Origin: Rhizobium sp. NXC14
GTDB lineage: Bacteria; Pseudomonadota; Alphaproteobacteria; Rhizobiales; Rhizobiaceae
Length of the DNA: 64,000 nt
Direction of reading: 5' to 3'
Assembly (NCBI RefSeq): GCF_002117485.1
Contig: NZ_CP021030.1
Coordinates: 4,380,001-4,444,000, forward strand
Shown here: one piece after another, positions 18,027-26,805 of the stretch
Layout: every line of letters begins with the position of its first letter
Position numbering within the stretch: position 1 is the stretch's first letter
The notes under the pieces: model-generated
Database searches by the model: none
Told to the model about the DNA's origin: nothing
What the model saw: the letters and a program-made list of their open reading frames with translations, nothing else
Program-made: the position numbers and the translations under genes

Positions 18027-21000
18027 ATGTCGAAGGGTATTATCGCAAATTCGGTGATGAATGCGGCGGCAGGCATGCTGCTGCTGCTGACGGGCTTCGT
18101 CTCCTCGATCATCACCGCGCGCCTGCTTGGGCCGGAGGCCAACGGCATCGTTGCCTTCTCGCTGTGGCTGGTGATGACGGGCGCCTCGATCGCCGAACTC
18201 GGCTCCAGCATCACGCTGCTCAAGACCCTGCCGCAGCTTTCGGCGGAGGGCTATGACGCGCGCCGCCGGCGAGGCTTTGCCGCCATCCTCGTCAGCTTCA
18301 TGATGTTTTCGACAGTGCTGCTGCTGGCGCTCTACGCCCTGTTCTTCCTGACTTCGGAGGAGATGCACTGGGCAGAAACCGCGCCCTCCGTTGCGCTCGT
18401 CACCGGCGCGCTGTTTTTCATCCAGGCGATCGGATCTTTCGTCAAATTCTACCTGATCGGCGAAAAGAAGCTCGGCAGCTTCTTCAAGCTGACCGTCGCC
18501 GTCTCGATAATCCAGCTCGCTGGGGTCGCCACCGGCGCCGTGCTCTATGGCGTCGAGGGCGTTCTCGTCGGTTATGCGCTCGGCCAGCTCGTGCTGTTTT
18601 TCGCCACACTGCCGATCCTTCTGGCGCGGCGCGACTGGTGCGGGGTTTCACTCAAGTACCTCGCTTCCTCCTCCATCATCCTGTCGATCCAGTTCATCAT
18701 CGATTCTATCTTTCTCAACCGTCTCGAACTGCTCTTCCTGCAGCAGTTCTGGTCGGTGGAAATGGTCGGCTATTATGCGGTCGGCCTGTCGATTGCCAAT
18801 ATCGCTCTGCAACTGCCGATCCAGATGACCGGCAGCCTGCTGCCCTATTATTCCGAACGGCGGCACAGCAGCGACGATTCGACCTTGCCGGTCGAGGTCT
18901 TCGCCGCCGTCACCCGCAGCATGGCCTATATCGTGCTGCCGATGAGCCTCGGGCTGGCTGCCATCTCCAGCGAACTGGTGCTCGTCGTGTTCGGGGAAGC
19001 CTTCCGCCGCAGCGGCACGGTGGTCGCGCTGCTCGCGCTCGTCGCTCCCGCCTATACATTCATGCAGATCCTCAGCCTCTATCTGCTGTCGATGGACAAG
19101 GCCCGCTCCCGCCTCAACATCAGTGTGATAGGTGGCATCCTCATGGTAGCGGGTTGTTTACTGATCATACCTAGGCTTGCCGCCGAGGGGGCCGCAATCG
19201 TACGCATTCTCGTGTTCGTTGCGATGTCGGTGATGATGATCAGACAGACAGGATTCGGGTCCCAGCTTTCGGGTCTCTACGCAAGCCTGACGAAGGTGAC
19301 GCTCGCCTCCGTCTTGTGCGCCTGCGCGGCGATTTCAGTGCTGGAATTCGTCCATGGCCCGATCGGTCTTATCTTCGCGATAATCGCCGGCACGATTGCG
19401 CATTTCGCCGCACTCCGAGTGCTGCGCGCCGTGCCCGTCGAGGATGTCGAGGTGATGCGTTCCATTGTCGAAAAAATGCCGTCGGCACTGCGGCGGCAGG
19501 TCAGCCGCGTAATCGACTTCATTGCACCGGGGCGCCCCGGCGATCCAGACCGCGCCAAGGTGGCGCCCGGCGAATTTTCGCTCGAACCGGCTGAGGGTGC
19601 CGGACGCAGCGCCGCCCTGCCCGTTGTCTTCGATGGGACGATCGGGCTGTTCATGCCTGAGAATCCTGAAGCTGCCAAGCGCTCGGCCGCGGTCCTTTTC
19701 GTCAGTCCATGGGGCTTCGAGGAGATGTGCAGCCGCAAGTTCTTCCGGGTCGCGGCTGAACATTTCTCCGATATAGGCGTGCCCAGTCTGCGTTTCGATT
19801 ATCGCGGCACCGGCGATGCGCTCGATTTTGGTGCGCTGCCGGCAAGGCTGGAAACCTGGGAAAACTCCATCCGCGCGGCGGCCGCCAAGCTGAAATCGCT
19901 TACCGGCTGCGACCGCATCATCCTGATCGGCCAAGGTCTCGGCGCGACCCTTGCCCAGCGGATCGGCTCCTCGATCGAGGGCGTCGATAGCCTCGTCATG
20001 CTGGCGCCGGTGCTGAGCGGCCGCGCCTATCTGCGTGAGCTCAACATGTGGTCGAAGATCATCGACGCCGATCTCGGCCTCGGCCATGAGCATGTGCAGG
20101 CTGCAAAGGTGCAGATCGCCGGGCTCGTCATGCCGGAAGAGATCGCCGCCGAGCTCGGCAAGCTCAACATCGTCGCGCCGCAGGGGCTGGCGGCGTCCCG
20201 CTATCTGATCCTCGAACGCCCTGTTAGGGCCGAAGATACTGGCTTTGCCGATGCGCTGCAGGCGCTTGGCGCCAATGTCGAGCAGAAAGTGTTCGACGGC
20301 TATGACGAACTCGTCACCAATCCGCTCTTCGCCAAGACACCCATGGCTGTGGTCGAGCTTTTGACGGCCTGGCTGAAGACGGCGACCGCGGAGACATCCG
20401 CCGTTCATTCGCCGGCCGCGATCGAAACCATCCCGCTTGCCGGCGACGGTTTCCTGGAAACGCCGGTGCGTTTCGGAAGTCACGATCATCTGGTCGGTGT
20501 CGTCAGCCGACCGCTTGGCGAGATCAGGGGCAATGCCGTGCTCTTCCTGTCGACCGCCTATGACCGGCATGCCGGCTGGGGACGGACAACGGTGGACATG
20601 GCACGCGAACTCGCGCGCCATGGCGTCGTTTCGCTGCGCTTTGATTCCGCCAATGTCGGCGACAGCCCGCCGCGGCCGGATGCGCCGGAGCAGGTGCTGT
20701 ATTCGATGACGCAGACCGCCGATGCGATCGCCGCGCTCGATCTGCTCGAAAATGTCGTTGCTGGCCCTATCATGGTCGCCGGCCGCTGCAGCGGCGGCTA
20801 TGTAGCTTTCCGCGCCGGCGTCGCCGACGAGCGGCTGAAGGCGGTCGTCTCGATCAATCCCTTCGTCTATTACTGGGATCCGAAGGTGCCGGTGCGCCGC
20901 GAGCATGTCGTCTCCGTTCCCCGCAGCCTCGACGATTACGGCCAGCGTCTGGCGCGGCTCGACACGTTGAAGCGGCTGCTGCGCGGTCAAGTCGACGTGG

Positions 21001-21338
21001 TGTCTGCGCTGCGCAATATCGTTATCGCCGGTGGCCGGCGGCTGTCGCCCTTCGTCGCGCCATTGCTCGAACTGCTTCCCGACCGGCGCCATATTGCCCG
21101 TGAGATCCGGCAGTCCTTCGCGCTGTTCGGCAAGCGAAAGGTGCCGCTGACACTGATCTACAGCGAAGGCGACGTCGGCCTCGACCATGTCTATTTCCAT
21201 TTCGGCCCGCGCGGCGCCAGGCTTTCCCGCTATCCGAACGTGCGGCTGCTGATGCTGCCGGATGCCGACCACAATCTGACGCCACCGCAATCGCGCAAAT
21301 TCGTCCTCGACGAGATCATTCGTCTCGCGCGGGCGTAA
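18027..21338 (+). CDS. Polysaccharide flippase fused to two alpha/beta-hydrolase domains
   Basis: An 1103-residue three-part protein. Residues 1-480 form a Wzx/MATE-type flippase with many hydrophobic segments (opening LLLLTGFVSSIITARLLGPE) that would move lipid-linked glycans across the inner membrane. Residues about 510-780 are an alpha/beta-hydrolase with the DYRGTGDALDF region, but its nucleophile elbow reads GQGLG (near 634), lacking Ser or Cys, so it may be inactive. Residues about 805-1103 are a second hydrolase with elbow GRCSGGY, giving a Cys nucleophile near 921, and a C-terminal His in DADHNLTP near 1082. The second domain resembles exosortase-A-associated hydrolases. It probably exports and processes the glycan made by the adjacent operon. 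Confidence 0.85.
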   Translation: MSKGIIANSVMNAAAGMLLLLTGFVSSIITARLLGPEANGIVAFSLWLVMTGASIAELGSSITLLKTLPQLSAEGYDARRRRGFAAILVSFMMFSTVLLLALYALFFLTSEEMHWAETAPSVALVTGALFFIQAIGSFVKFYLIGEKKLGSFFKLTVAVSIIQLAGVATGAVLYGVEGVLVGYALGQLVLFFATLPILLARRDWCGVSLKYLASSSIILSIQFIIDSIFLNRLELLFLQQFWSVEMVGYYAVGLSIANIALQLPIQMTGSLLPYYSERRHSSDDSTLPVEVFAAVTRSMAYIVLPMSLGLAAISSELVLVVFGEAFRRSGTVVALLALVAPAYTFMQILSLYLLSMDKARSRLNISVIGGILMVAGCLLIIPRLAAEGAAIVRILVFVAMSVMMIRQTGFGSQLSGLYASLTKVTLASVLCACAAISVLEFVHGPIGLIFAIIAGTIAHFAALRVLRAVPVEDVEVMRSIVEKMPSALRRQVSRVIDFIAPGRPGDPDRAKVAPGEFSLEPAEGAGRSAALPVVFDGTIGLFMPENPEAAKRSAAVLFVSPWGFEEMCSRKFFRVAAEHFSDIGVPSLRFDYRGTGDALDFGALPARLETWENSIRAAAAKLKSLTGCDRIILIGQGLGATLAQRIGSSIEGVDSLVMLAPVLSGRAYLRELNMWSKIIDADLGLGHEHVQAAKVQIAGLVMPEEIAAELGKLNIVAPQGLAASRYLILERPVRAEDTGFADALQALGANVEQKVFDGYDELVTNPLFAKTPMAVVELLTAWLKTATAETSAVHSPAAIETIPLAGDGFLETPVRFGSHDHLVGVVSRPLGEIRGNAVLFLSTAYDRHAGWGRTTVDMARELARHGVVSLRFDSANVGDSPPRPDAPEQVLYSMTQTADAIAALDLLENVVAGPIMVAGRCSGGYVAFRAGVADERLKAVVSINPFVYYWDPKVPVRREHVVSVPRSLDDYGQRLARLDTLKRLLRGQVDVVSALRNIVIAGGRRLSPFVAPLLELLPDRRHIAREIRQSFALFGKRKVPLTLIYSEGDVGLDHVYFHFGPRGARLSRYPNVRLLMLPDADHNLTPPQSRKFVLDEIIRLARA

Positions 21339-21360
21339 GCGGATCTTCTGTCGGGGTAGG

Positions 21361-22539
21361 TCAGAGGCTTTCCGCGGCGGCGATATCAAGCGATCTGTAG
21401 AGATCGATGTAACGCCCGGCGACGATATCCCAGGAATAGCCGCGCGCGGCGTCGAGAAGCTCAGAGCGAAGGACATCCGGTCGGCCCGCAAGGTCGGCAT
21501 GGGCCAATTCCACGGCGGTCGCGGCACTCTCCGGGCTGGTGAAATCGGCAAGCCTGATGACGCGGTGCCGATCGGCGAGCGTCTGAAAGGCGTCGTTGGC
21601 GTTCAGCACCGGCAGCAGGCCGGCACTCATCGCCTCCAGCGCGACCAGGCCGAAACCCTCATATTCCGAAGCGGAGGCGAAGAGCGAAGCCGCAGTGATG
21701 ATCCGGCGGATGGTCTCATTGTCTGGCGACACATGCAGGGTGACGCGGCCGGTCAGGTCCCGGCTTTCGATCTCGCCCTCGATATCCACCCGGTTCAGGT
21801 CGGATTCGGCCCCGACAATGTCGAGATGCCATTCCGGATCGCGGCTCTTCAGAACGGCTATCGCGTCGAGCAGATGGTCCAGCCGCTTGTTCACTGAAAA
21901 TCGGCCGATGGTGACGATGCGGCGTCTTGCGCGACGCGAGGCGGTGTCGGCGAACTTGCCGATATCGGCGCCGTTCTCGACCAGCACGCTGTCCGGCACG
22001 ATTTCGGAAAACTGCTTGAGATCGGAGGCGCTGCAGCAAACCACACGGCGATAGGCCCTCGCCGAGGCGCGGGTCAGCGTGCGGAACCATATCTTCTTGA
22101 TCGCCGCATATTTCCGGGTGTGGAAGAAACCGCCATGGGTGGTGACGATCATCGGTTTGCCGTGCAGCATCCGGCCCCAGGCGAGCGCATCGAAGAAGAA
22201 GTCGATGGCATGGACATGCACGAGATCGGCGTCGCCGAGATGGCGAAAAACCTGCGGCGCCAGCGGATAACGGCTGCTGCCGGACCACGGAATGCGCACC
22301 ACCTCGATGCCGTCTATATTTTCGCGCGACGGCAGCCTGTCCTCTGGCGCGGTAAACAGGGAGTTCAGCGTAACGACACGGACACGATAGCCACGCCGAA
22401 GGGTCTGGCGGCTGAGATTGGCGACGACGTCTTCCAGGCCGCCGCGATTGGGCAGGAACTGGCGCACGACATGGACGATCAGCGGAGCCGTTTGCGGCTG
22501 CGGATTCTCGCGCACCCTGTCTGCCTCGACGATCGCCAT
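21361..22539 (-). CDS. Glycosyltransferase family 4 protein
   Basis: A 392-residue GT-B glycosyltransferase with N-terminal GT4 block VRQFLPNRGGLEDVVANLSR, the loop VTTHGGFFHTRKY and C-terminal VTIGRFSVNKRLDHLLDA followed by SASEYEGFGLVALEAMSAG. It is a soluble or peripheral inner-membrane enzyme. It converges with the flippase fusion, ending 22 bases from it, and is probably part of the same surface-glycan locus. Sugar specificity is not readable. A start further downstream cannot be excluded because the first 15 residues look variable. Confidence 0.87.
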   Translation of the reverse strand: MAIVEADRVRENPQPQTAPLIVHVVRQFLPNRGGLEDVVANLSRQTLRRGYRVRVVTLNSLFTAPEDRLPSRENIDGIEVVRIPWSGSSRYPLAPQVFRHLGDADLVHVHAIDFFFDALAWGRMLHGKPMIVTTHGGFFHTRKYAAIKKIWFRTLTRASARAYRRVVCCSASDLKQFSEIVPDSVLVENGADIGKFADTASRRARRRIVTIGRFSVNKRLDHLLDAIAVLKSRDPEWHLDIVGAESDLNRVDIEGEIESRDLTGRVTLHVSPDNETIRRIITAASLFASASEYEGFGLVALEAMSAGLLPVLNANDAFQTLADRHRVIRLADFTSPESAATAVELAHADLAGRPDVLRSELLDAARGYSWDIVAGRYIDLYRSLDIAAAESL

Positions 22540-22682
22540 TTTCTACCTATCGCTGCGTATGCCAAACGCGTGTTGACGCGGATTTATAGCAACGACCAGA
22601 TATCTCAGGCGTTAAGGCGTGGTTTGAGCGACGTCCTGCGGAGGCGATTCTTCGCAACAGGGTTAATCGTGTCTGACGGTGT

Positions 22683-22919
22683 TCAGAAGGCTTTGAAGGT
22701 GAGGGTCGTCAGCGACCGGACGATGCCAGGAATATTGGCGATATTGTCGTTGATGAACTTGCCGATGTCCTGGCCTTCCTCGATATAGACCTTCAACAGC
22801 AGGTCGTAATCGCCGCTCGTTGAATAGAGCTCCGAGACCAGCTCGGTCTGGTAGATGGCGTCGGCGACCTCATAGGTCTTGCCGGGGGCGCATTGGAGCT
22901 GGACGAAGATCGGTTTCAT
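22683..22919 (-). CDS. Stand-alone Lrp/AsnC ligand-binding (RAM) domain protein
   Basis: A 78-residue protein that is only the RAM domain of Lrp/AsnC regulators; the DNA-binding helix-turn-helix is absent. Motifs are FVQLQCAPGKTYEVADAI and STSGDYDLLLKVYIE with the C-terminal VRSLTTLTFKAF. Such proteins oligomerise and bind amino acids. The ATG at 22919 has AGGAAA upstream on the minus strand; the longer open frame above it is not coding. It follows the LysR gene by 68 bases and may sense lysine or a derivative for the neighbouring catabolic genes, which is inference. Confidence 0.85.
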   Translation of the reverse strand: MKPIFVQLQCAPGKTYEVADAIYQTELVSELYSTSGDYDLLLKVYIEEGQDIGKFINDNIANIPGIVRSLTTLTFKAF

Positions 22920-22987
22920 GGAGATTTCCTGCAAAGTTGTTTGGCGCGCATAATGGTCGAAAGCGCCGTGCCGATGCAAGCCGTTCC

Positions 22988-23896
22988 TCACACGGTCCCT
23001 CCGGCCGCCGCTTCGGCGACGATCCAGTCGCGAAAGGCGGCAAGCGGCGCATAATCGGCGCGCTCGCTGGGACAGGCGAGATAATAGCGCTCGCGGCTCT
23101 CCATCTCCCGGTCGACGGCGGCGACGAGATCGCCGCGCTTGAGTTCTTCCTGCATCAGGAATGTCGGCAACAGGGCGACACCGAGGCCGGCGATCGCCGC
23201 TTGCGCTGCGGTGGCGAACTGATCGAAGAGCATACCGTGCACGCTTTCGAAGGAAACGCCGTTGCCGGCGAACCATTGCTCCCAGGCATCGGGGCGCGTG
23301 GTCAGATGCAGGAGTGGAACGGTAAGCAGGTCCTCTGGCTGCGAAATCCTGTGCTGTTTCAGAAAATCAGGGCTGCAGGCCGGCACCGTACGCTCCGACA
23401 TCAGCAAGGTGAGTTCCGCGCCAGGCCAGTGCGGGTGGCCGAAATGGATCGCGGCGTCAATCGAATCGAGCCGGAAGTCAAAAGGTGAAAGACGGGTCGC
23501 GAGATTGATCGTTACGCCGGGATTGGCGCTGAGAAAGCGCCCCAAGCGTGGCGCAAGCCAGCGCGTGCCGAAGGTAGGCAGGATGGCGAGAGTGAGCGTG
23601 CCGCCGTGTGGGTTGGCGCGCAGGTTCAGTGAGGCGCTCGAGATCCGGCGCAGCGCCTCGCGAATCTCGCGGGCATAACTGTCGCCGGCCAGCGTCAGCC
23701 GCATGGTCTGGCGTTCACGCAAGAAGAGCTCGACTCCAAGCTGCTCCTCCAATGCGCTGACCTGACGGCTGACGGCGCTCTGCGTCAGGTCGAGTTCGCG
23801 CGCCGCCGCCGTCACGCTGCCTGTGCGGGCGACCGCCTCGAAGGCGGCGAGATGTGAAGTCGACGGCAGAAAACGCCTTGAAGCGAGCATGATCAT
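22988..23896 (-). CDS. LysR-family transcriptional regulator (GcvA-like)
   Basis: A 302-residue LysR regulator: N-terminal winged helix RTGSVTAAARELDLTQSAVS with recognition helix, then the substrate-binding domain with ATRLSPFDFRLDSIDAAIHF. It is divergent from the hglS-oxidase-aldehyde dehydrogenase operon, with a perfect 7-bp inverted repeat in the 101-base gap, so it most likely activates those genes with lysine, pipecolate or aminoadipate as effector. ATG 23890, two codons later, is an alternative start. Confidence 0.92.
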   Translation of the reverse strand: MIMLASRRFLPSTSHLAAFEAVARTGSVTAAARELDLTQSAVSRQVSALEEQLGVELFLRERQTMRLTLAGDSYAREIREALRRISSASLNLRANPHGGTLTLAILPTFGTRWLAPRLGRFLSANPGVTINLATRLSPFDFRLDSIDAAIHFGHPHWPGAELTLLMSERTVPACSPDFLKQHRISQPEDLLTVPLLHLTTRPDAWEQWFAGNGVSFESVHGMLFDQFATAAQAAIAGLGVALLPTFLMQEELKRGDLVAAVDREMESRERYYLACPSERADYAPLAAFRDWIVAEAAAGGTV

Positions 23897-23918
23897 TCCG
23901 TTTCAGAATGAGCTATTT

Positions 23919-23938
23919 CCGAAATGTCGATATTTCGG
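23919..23938. promoter_or_regulatory. Likely LysR operator in the LysR-hglS divergent gap
   Basis: CCGAAAT, six-base spacer GTCGAT, ATTTCGG: a perfect 7-bp inverted repeat 23 bases from the LysR start. A second ATTC/GAAT arm pair lies just beside it at 23895-23909. The size and position fit a LysR site. Confidence 0.6.
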
Positions 23939-23997
23939 CCTTTGCGGTGCTTGTAAAGAGTTTCATCCTGCAAAATCGGAATGAGCCGGAACCTTAG

Positions 23998-25410
23998 ATG
24001 CCACAAGCCTTCATTTCAACAGATCGTATCCGCTCGCTCTTCACCGACGCGATGTCGCAGATGTACCGGACGGAGGTGCCGCAATATGGCACGCTGATCG
24101 AGCTCGTGGCGGATGTGAATGCCGGTTGCCTCGAAAGCAATCCGGATCTGCGCGAACGCCTGGCCCGCGCCGGCGAGCTGGAACGCATCGATGTCGAGCG
24201 TCACGGCGCCATCCGCCTCGGTACGGCGGAAGAGCTTTTCACCATCCGCCGGCTGTTTGCCGTCATGGGCATGCAGGCGGTCGGCTATTACGATCTTTCG
24301 GTCGCCGGCGTGCCGGTTCATTCCACCTGCTTCCGTCCGATCGACGAGGCGGCGCTCAACATCAATCCGTTCCGCGTCTTCACCTCTCTGCTGCGCCTGG
24401 AACTGATCGAGGATGAAAGCCTGCGGCGGGAGGCCGAGGCCATTCTGGCCAAGCGGCGCATCTATACGCCGCGTGCCATCGCGCTGATCGAGCGTCACGA
24501 GCAGAATGGCGGCCTGACCGAGGCGGAAGCGACTGAATTCGTCGCCGAGGCGCTTGAAACCTTCCGTTGGCACGGCGAAGCCACCGTTAGTGCCGAAACC
24601 TACAAGCGCCTGCACGACGCGCATCGGCTGATCGCCGATGTCGTCAGCTTCAAGGGGCCGCACATCAACCACTTGACGCCGCGCACGCTCGATATCGATG
24701 CGGTGCAGGCCGGCATGCCGGAACGCGGCATCACTCCGAAGGCAGTCATCGAAGGGCCGCCGCGCCGGCAGTGCGATATCCTGCTGCGGCAGACGAGCTT
24801 TAAGGCGCTGGAGGAGGCGATCGTCTTCTCGGGTGACGAGGGTGCGGTCCAGGGCACGCATACCGCCCGCTTCGGCGAGATCGAACAGCGCGGCGTGGCG
24901 TTGACGGCCAAGGGCCGGGCGCTCTACGACCGACTGCTTGCCTCGGTTCGCGGCGAAGTGCAGGTCGGCGCCGGCGGCGCCAAAGCCGGCGCCTATGACC
25001 AGGAACTGGCTGAGCGCTTCAACGCGCTGCCGGACAGCTGGGATGAGCTGCGCAGCCAGGATCTCGCCTTCTTTCGTTATTCCGCCACGCCCGCGGGCAT
25101 TGCCGCCGCGATCGCCGGGACCTTGCCGCGCGATCCCGAAGCGCTCCTCGCCAAGGGCTATCTCGCTTTCGCGCCGATCGTCTATGAAGACTTCCTGCCC
25201 GTCAGCGCGGCCGGCATCTTCCAGTCGAATCTCGGCACCGATCAGCAGCAGAATTATGCGACACGATCGAACCGCGACGCCTTCGAGACCGCACTCGGAG
25301 CGACCGTTCAGGACGAGCTGGCGCTTTACGCGGAACGGCAGGCCGCATCGCTGGATGCCGCGATGAAGGCGCTCGGGCTCGCGGATCTGCGGCTGAGGAC
25401 CGTTGCGTGA
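23998..25410 (+). CDS. hglS: 2-oxoadipate dioxygenase/decarboxylase (DUF1338, HglS)
   Basis: HglS is a non-haem Fe(II) enzyme that converts 2-oxoadipate to D-2-hydroxyglutarate, a late step in lysine catabolism. The 470-residue DUF1338 protein has probable metal ligands His69 in ERHGAIRLGT, the histidines of KGPHINHLTPRTLDID, and the Glu in FGEIEQRGVALT. The start is ATG 23998 with GAGCCGGAA upstream. It heads an operon with a pipecolate-oxidase-like flavoprotein and an ALDH7 dehydrogenase, which strongly supports a lysine role over the older 'hypothetical YdcJ' label. Confidence 0.9.
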   Translation: MPQAFISTDRIRSLFTDAMSQMYRTEVPQYGTLIELVADVNAGCLESNPDLRERLARAGELERIDVERHGAIRLGTAEELFTIRRLFAVMGMQAVGYYDLSVAGVPVHSTCFRPIDEAALNINPFRVFTSLLRLELIEDESLRREAEAILAKRRIYTPRAIALIERHEQNGGLTEAEATEFVAEALETFRWHGEATVSAETYKRLHDAHRLIADVVSFKGPHINHLTPRTLDIDAVQAGMPERGITPKAVIEGPPRRQCDILLRQTSFKALEEAIVFSGDEGAVQGTHTARFGEIEQRGVALTAKGRALYDRLLASVRGEVQVGAGGAKAGAYDQELAERFNALPDSWDELRSQDLAFFRYSATPAGIAAAIAGTLPRDPEALLAKGYLAFAPIVYEDFLPVSAAGIFQSNLGTDQQQNYATRSNRDAFETALGATVQDELALYAERQAASLDAAMKALGLADLRLRTVA

Positions 25411-25476
25411 AATCACCGCTTCAACCCCTGTTCTTATGCGCTAGAGTACACCGGTTTCATCCGATCGGACTGTGCC

Positions 25477-26760
25477 ATGCTGAATGATCCGCGCTCCCAC
25501 GGCCTCTGGGAAAAGACCGCAGGCGAACCGCCGGCGACCTCGCCTCTCCAAGGCGCGGTATCGGCCGACGTCGTCATCGTCGGTGGCGGCTATACCGGTC
25601 TCTCCGCTGGCCTGCATCTCGCCGAGGCCGGTTCGAAGGTGGTGCTGCTGGAGGCGAAGGAGATCGGCTTCGGCGGTGCGGGGCGCAATGTCGGTCTGAT
25701 CAATGCCGGCATGTGGGTGATGCCCAACGACCTCCCCGGTGTGCTCGGCCCAGTCCATGGTGAACGGCTGCTCGATTTGCTCGGAAATGCGCCGAAGCTC
25801 GTCATGGAACTGATCGACAAACATGGGATCGCCTGCGAACTCGAGCGCAACGGCACGCTGCACTGCGCCGTCGGCGCCGAGGGGCTGAAGGAGATCGAGG
25901 AGCGCGCGGCGCAATGGTCGGCCCGCGGCGCGCCCGTCGCACTGCTGGATGCGGCTGAGACGGCCAAGCGCATCGGCAGCGAGGCTTATGCCGGTTCGCT
26001 GCTCGATCTGCGCGCCGGAACGCTGCAGCCGCTTGCCTATGCACGCGGCCTCGCCCATGCCGCCGTCAAGGCAGGCGTCGCCATTCATACATCGAGCCCC
26101 GTGACCGCAACGGAGCGCCAAGGCAGCCGCTGGGCCGTGAAGACGGACGGCGGCGAGACCAGCGCAGACTGGATCATCGTTGCGACCGATGCCTACAGCA
26201 CAGGCCCCTTCGAGCAGGTGCGCAACGAGCAGGTTTACCTGCCCTATTTCAATTTCGCCACCGCACCGCTCGGCCACAATCTTCGTCAGTCGATCCTGCC
26301 GGGCCGGGAAGGCGCGTGGGACACCAAGGACATTCTCTCCTCCTTCCGCATGGATCGGGCTGGGCGCCTCGTCTTCGGCAGCGTCGGCGCGCTGCGCAAT
26401 ACCGGCCTTGCGGTGCACAAGGGCTGGGCTAAGCGCGCCCTGAAGCGGCTCTTTCCCGTTATCGGCGATGTCGAGTTCGAATGCGAATGGTATGGCCAGA
26501 TCGGCATGACCGACAATGCGCTGCCGCGCTTCCACAAATTCGCCCCCAATGTCATCGGCTTTTCGGGCTATAATGGCCGCGGCATAGCCCCGGGCACGGT
26601 CTTCGGCCGCACATTGGCCGAGCATATTCTCGGCCGGCTAGCCGAGGCCGATCTGCCGCTTCCGCTGACGTCACCCACCGAGCCGAGCTTTCGTGCGCTC
26701 AAGGAACTATGGTACGAAGCCGGCGCTCAGGTCGCCCATTTCGCCGATGCCCGCCTCTGA
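25477..26760 (+). CDS. amaA: FAD-dependent amine oxidase, probable L-pipecolate oxidase (AmaA-like)
   Basis: A 427-residue DAO/OrdL-type flavoprotein. The FAD dinucleotide motif is VIVGGGYTGLSAGLHLAEAG, followed by GFGGAGRNVGLINAG; the C-terminal FAD contact is FSGYNGRGIAPGTVFGR. In pseudomonads AmaA oxidises L-pipecolate to piperideine-6-carboxylate and is encoded beside AmaB. The same pairing occurs here, with an ALDH7 gene 46 bases downstream and hglS 67 bases upstream. PuuB-type gamma-glutamylputrescine oxidase is the main alternative by sequence; context favours pipecolate. Confidence 0.82.
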   Translation: MLNDPRSHGLWEKTAGEPPATSPLQGAVSADVVIVGGGYTGLSAGLHLAEAGSKVVLLEAKEIGFGGAGRNVGLINAGMWVMPNDLPGVLGPVHGERLLDLLGNAPKLVMELIDKHGIACELERNGTLHCAVGAEGLKEIEERAAQWSARGAPVALLDAAETAKRIGSEAYAGSLLDLRAGTLQPLAYARGLAHAAVKAGVAIHTSSPVTATERQGSRWAVKTDGGETSADWIIVATDAYSTGPFEQVRNEQVYLPYFNFATAPLGHNLRQSILPGREGAWDTKDILSSFRMDRAGRLVFGSVGALRNTGLAVHKGWAKRALKRLFPVIGDVEFECEWYGQIGMTDNALPRFHKFAPNVIGFSGYNGRGIAPGTVFGRTLAEHILGRLAEADLPLPLTSPTEPSFRALKELWYEAGAQVAHFADARL

Positions 26761-26805
26761 GAACCGACAAGCGCTTCTGAGAACAATAAGATTGGAAACA
26801 CGACA

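Noticed and set aside
19335..21551. Very long open frame antisense to the flippase fusion
   Set aside because: It follows the third-position GC of the real gene, has an R/D/H-rich composition and no family resemblance. Similar antisense frames at 14692-16362, 29842-31329, 33901-35541 and 58232-60583 were rejected for the same reason.
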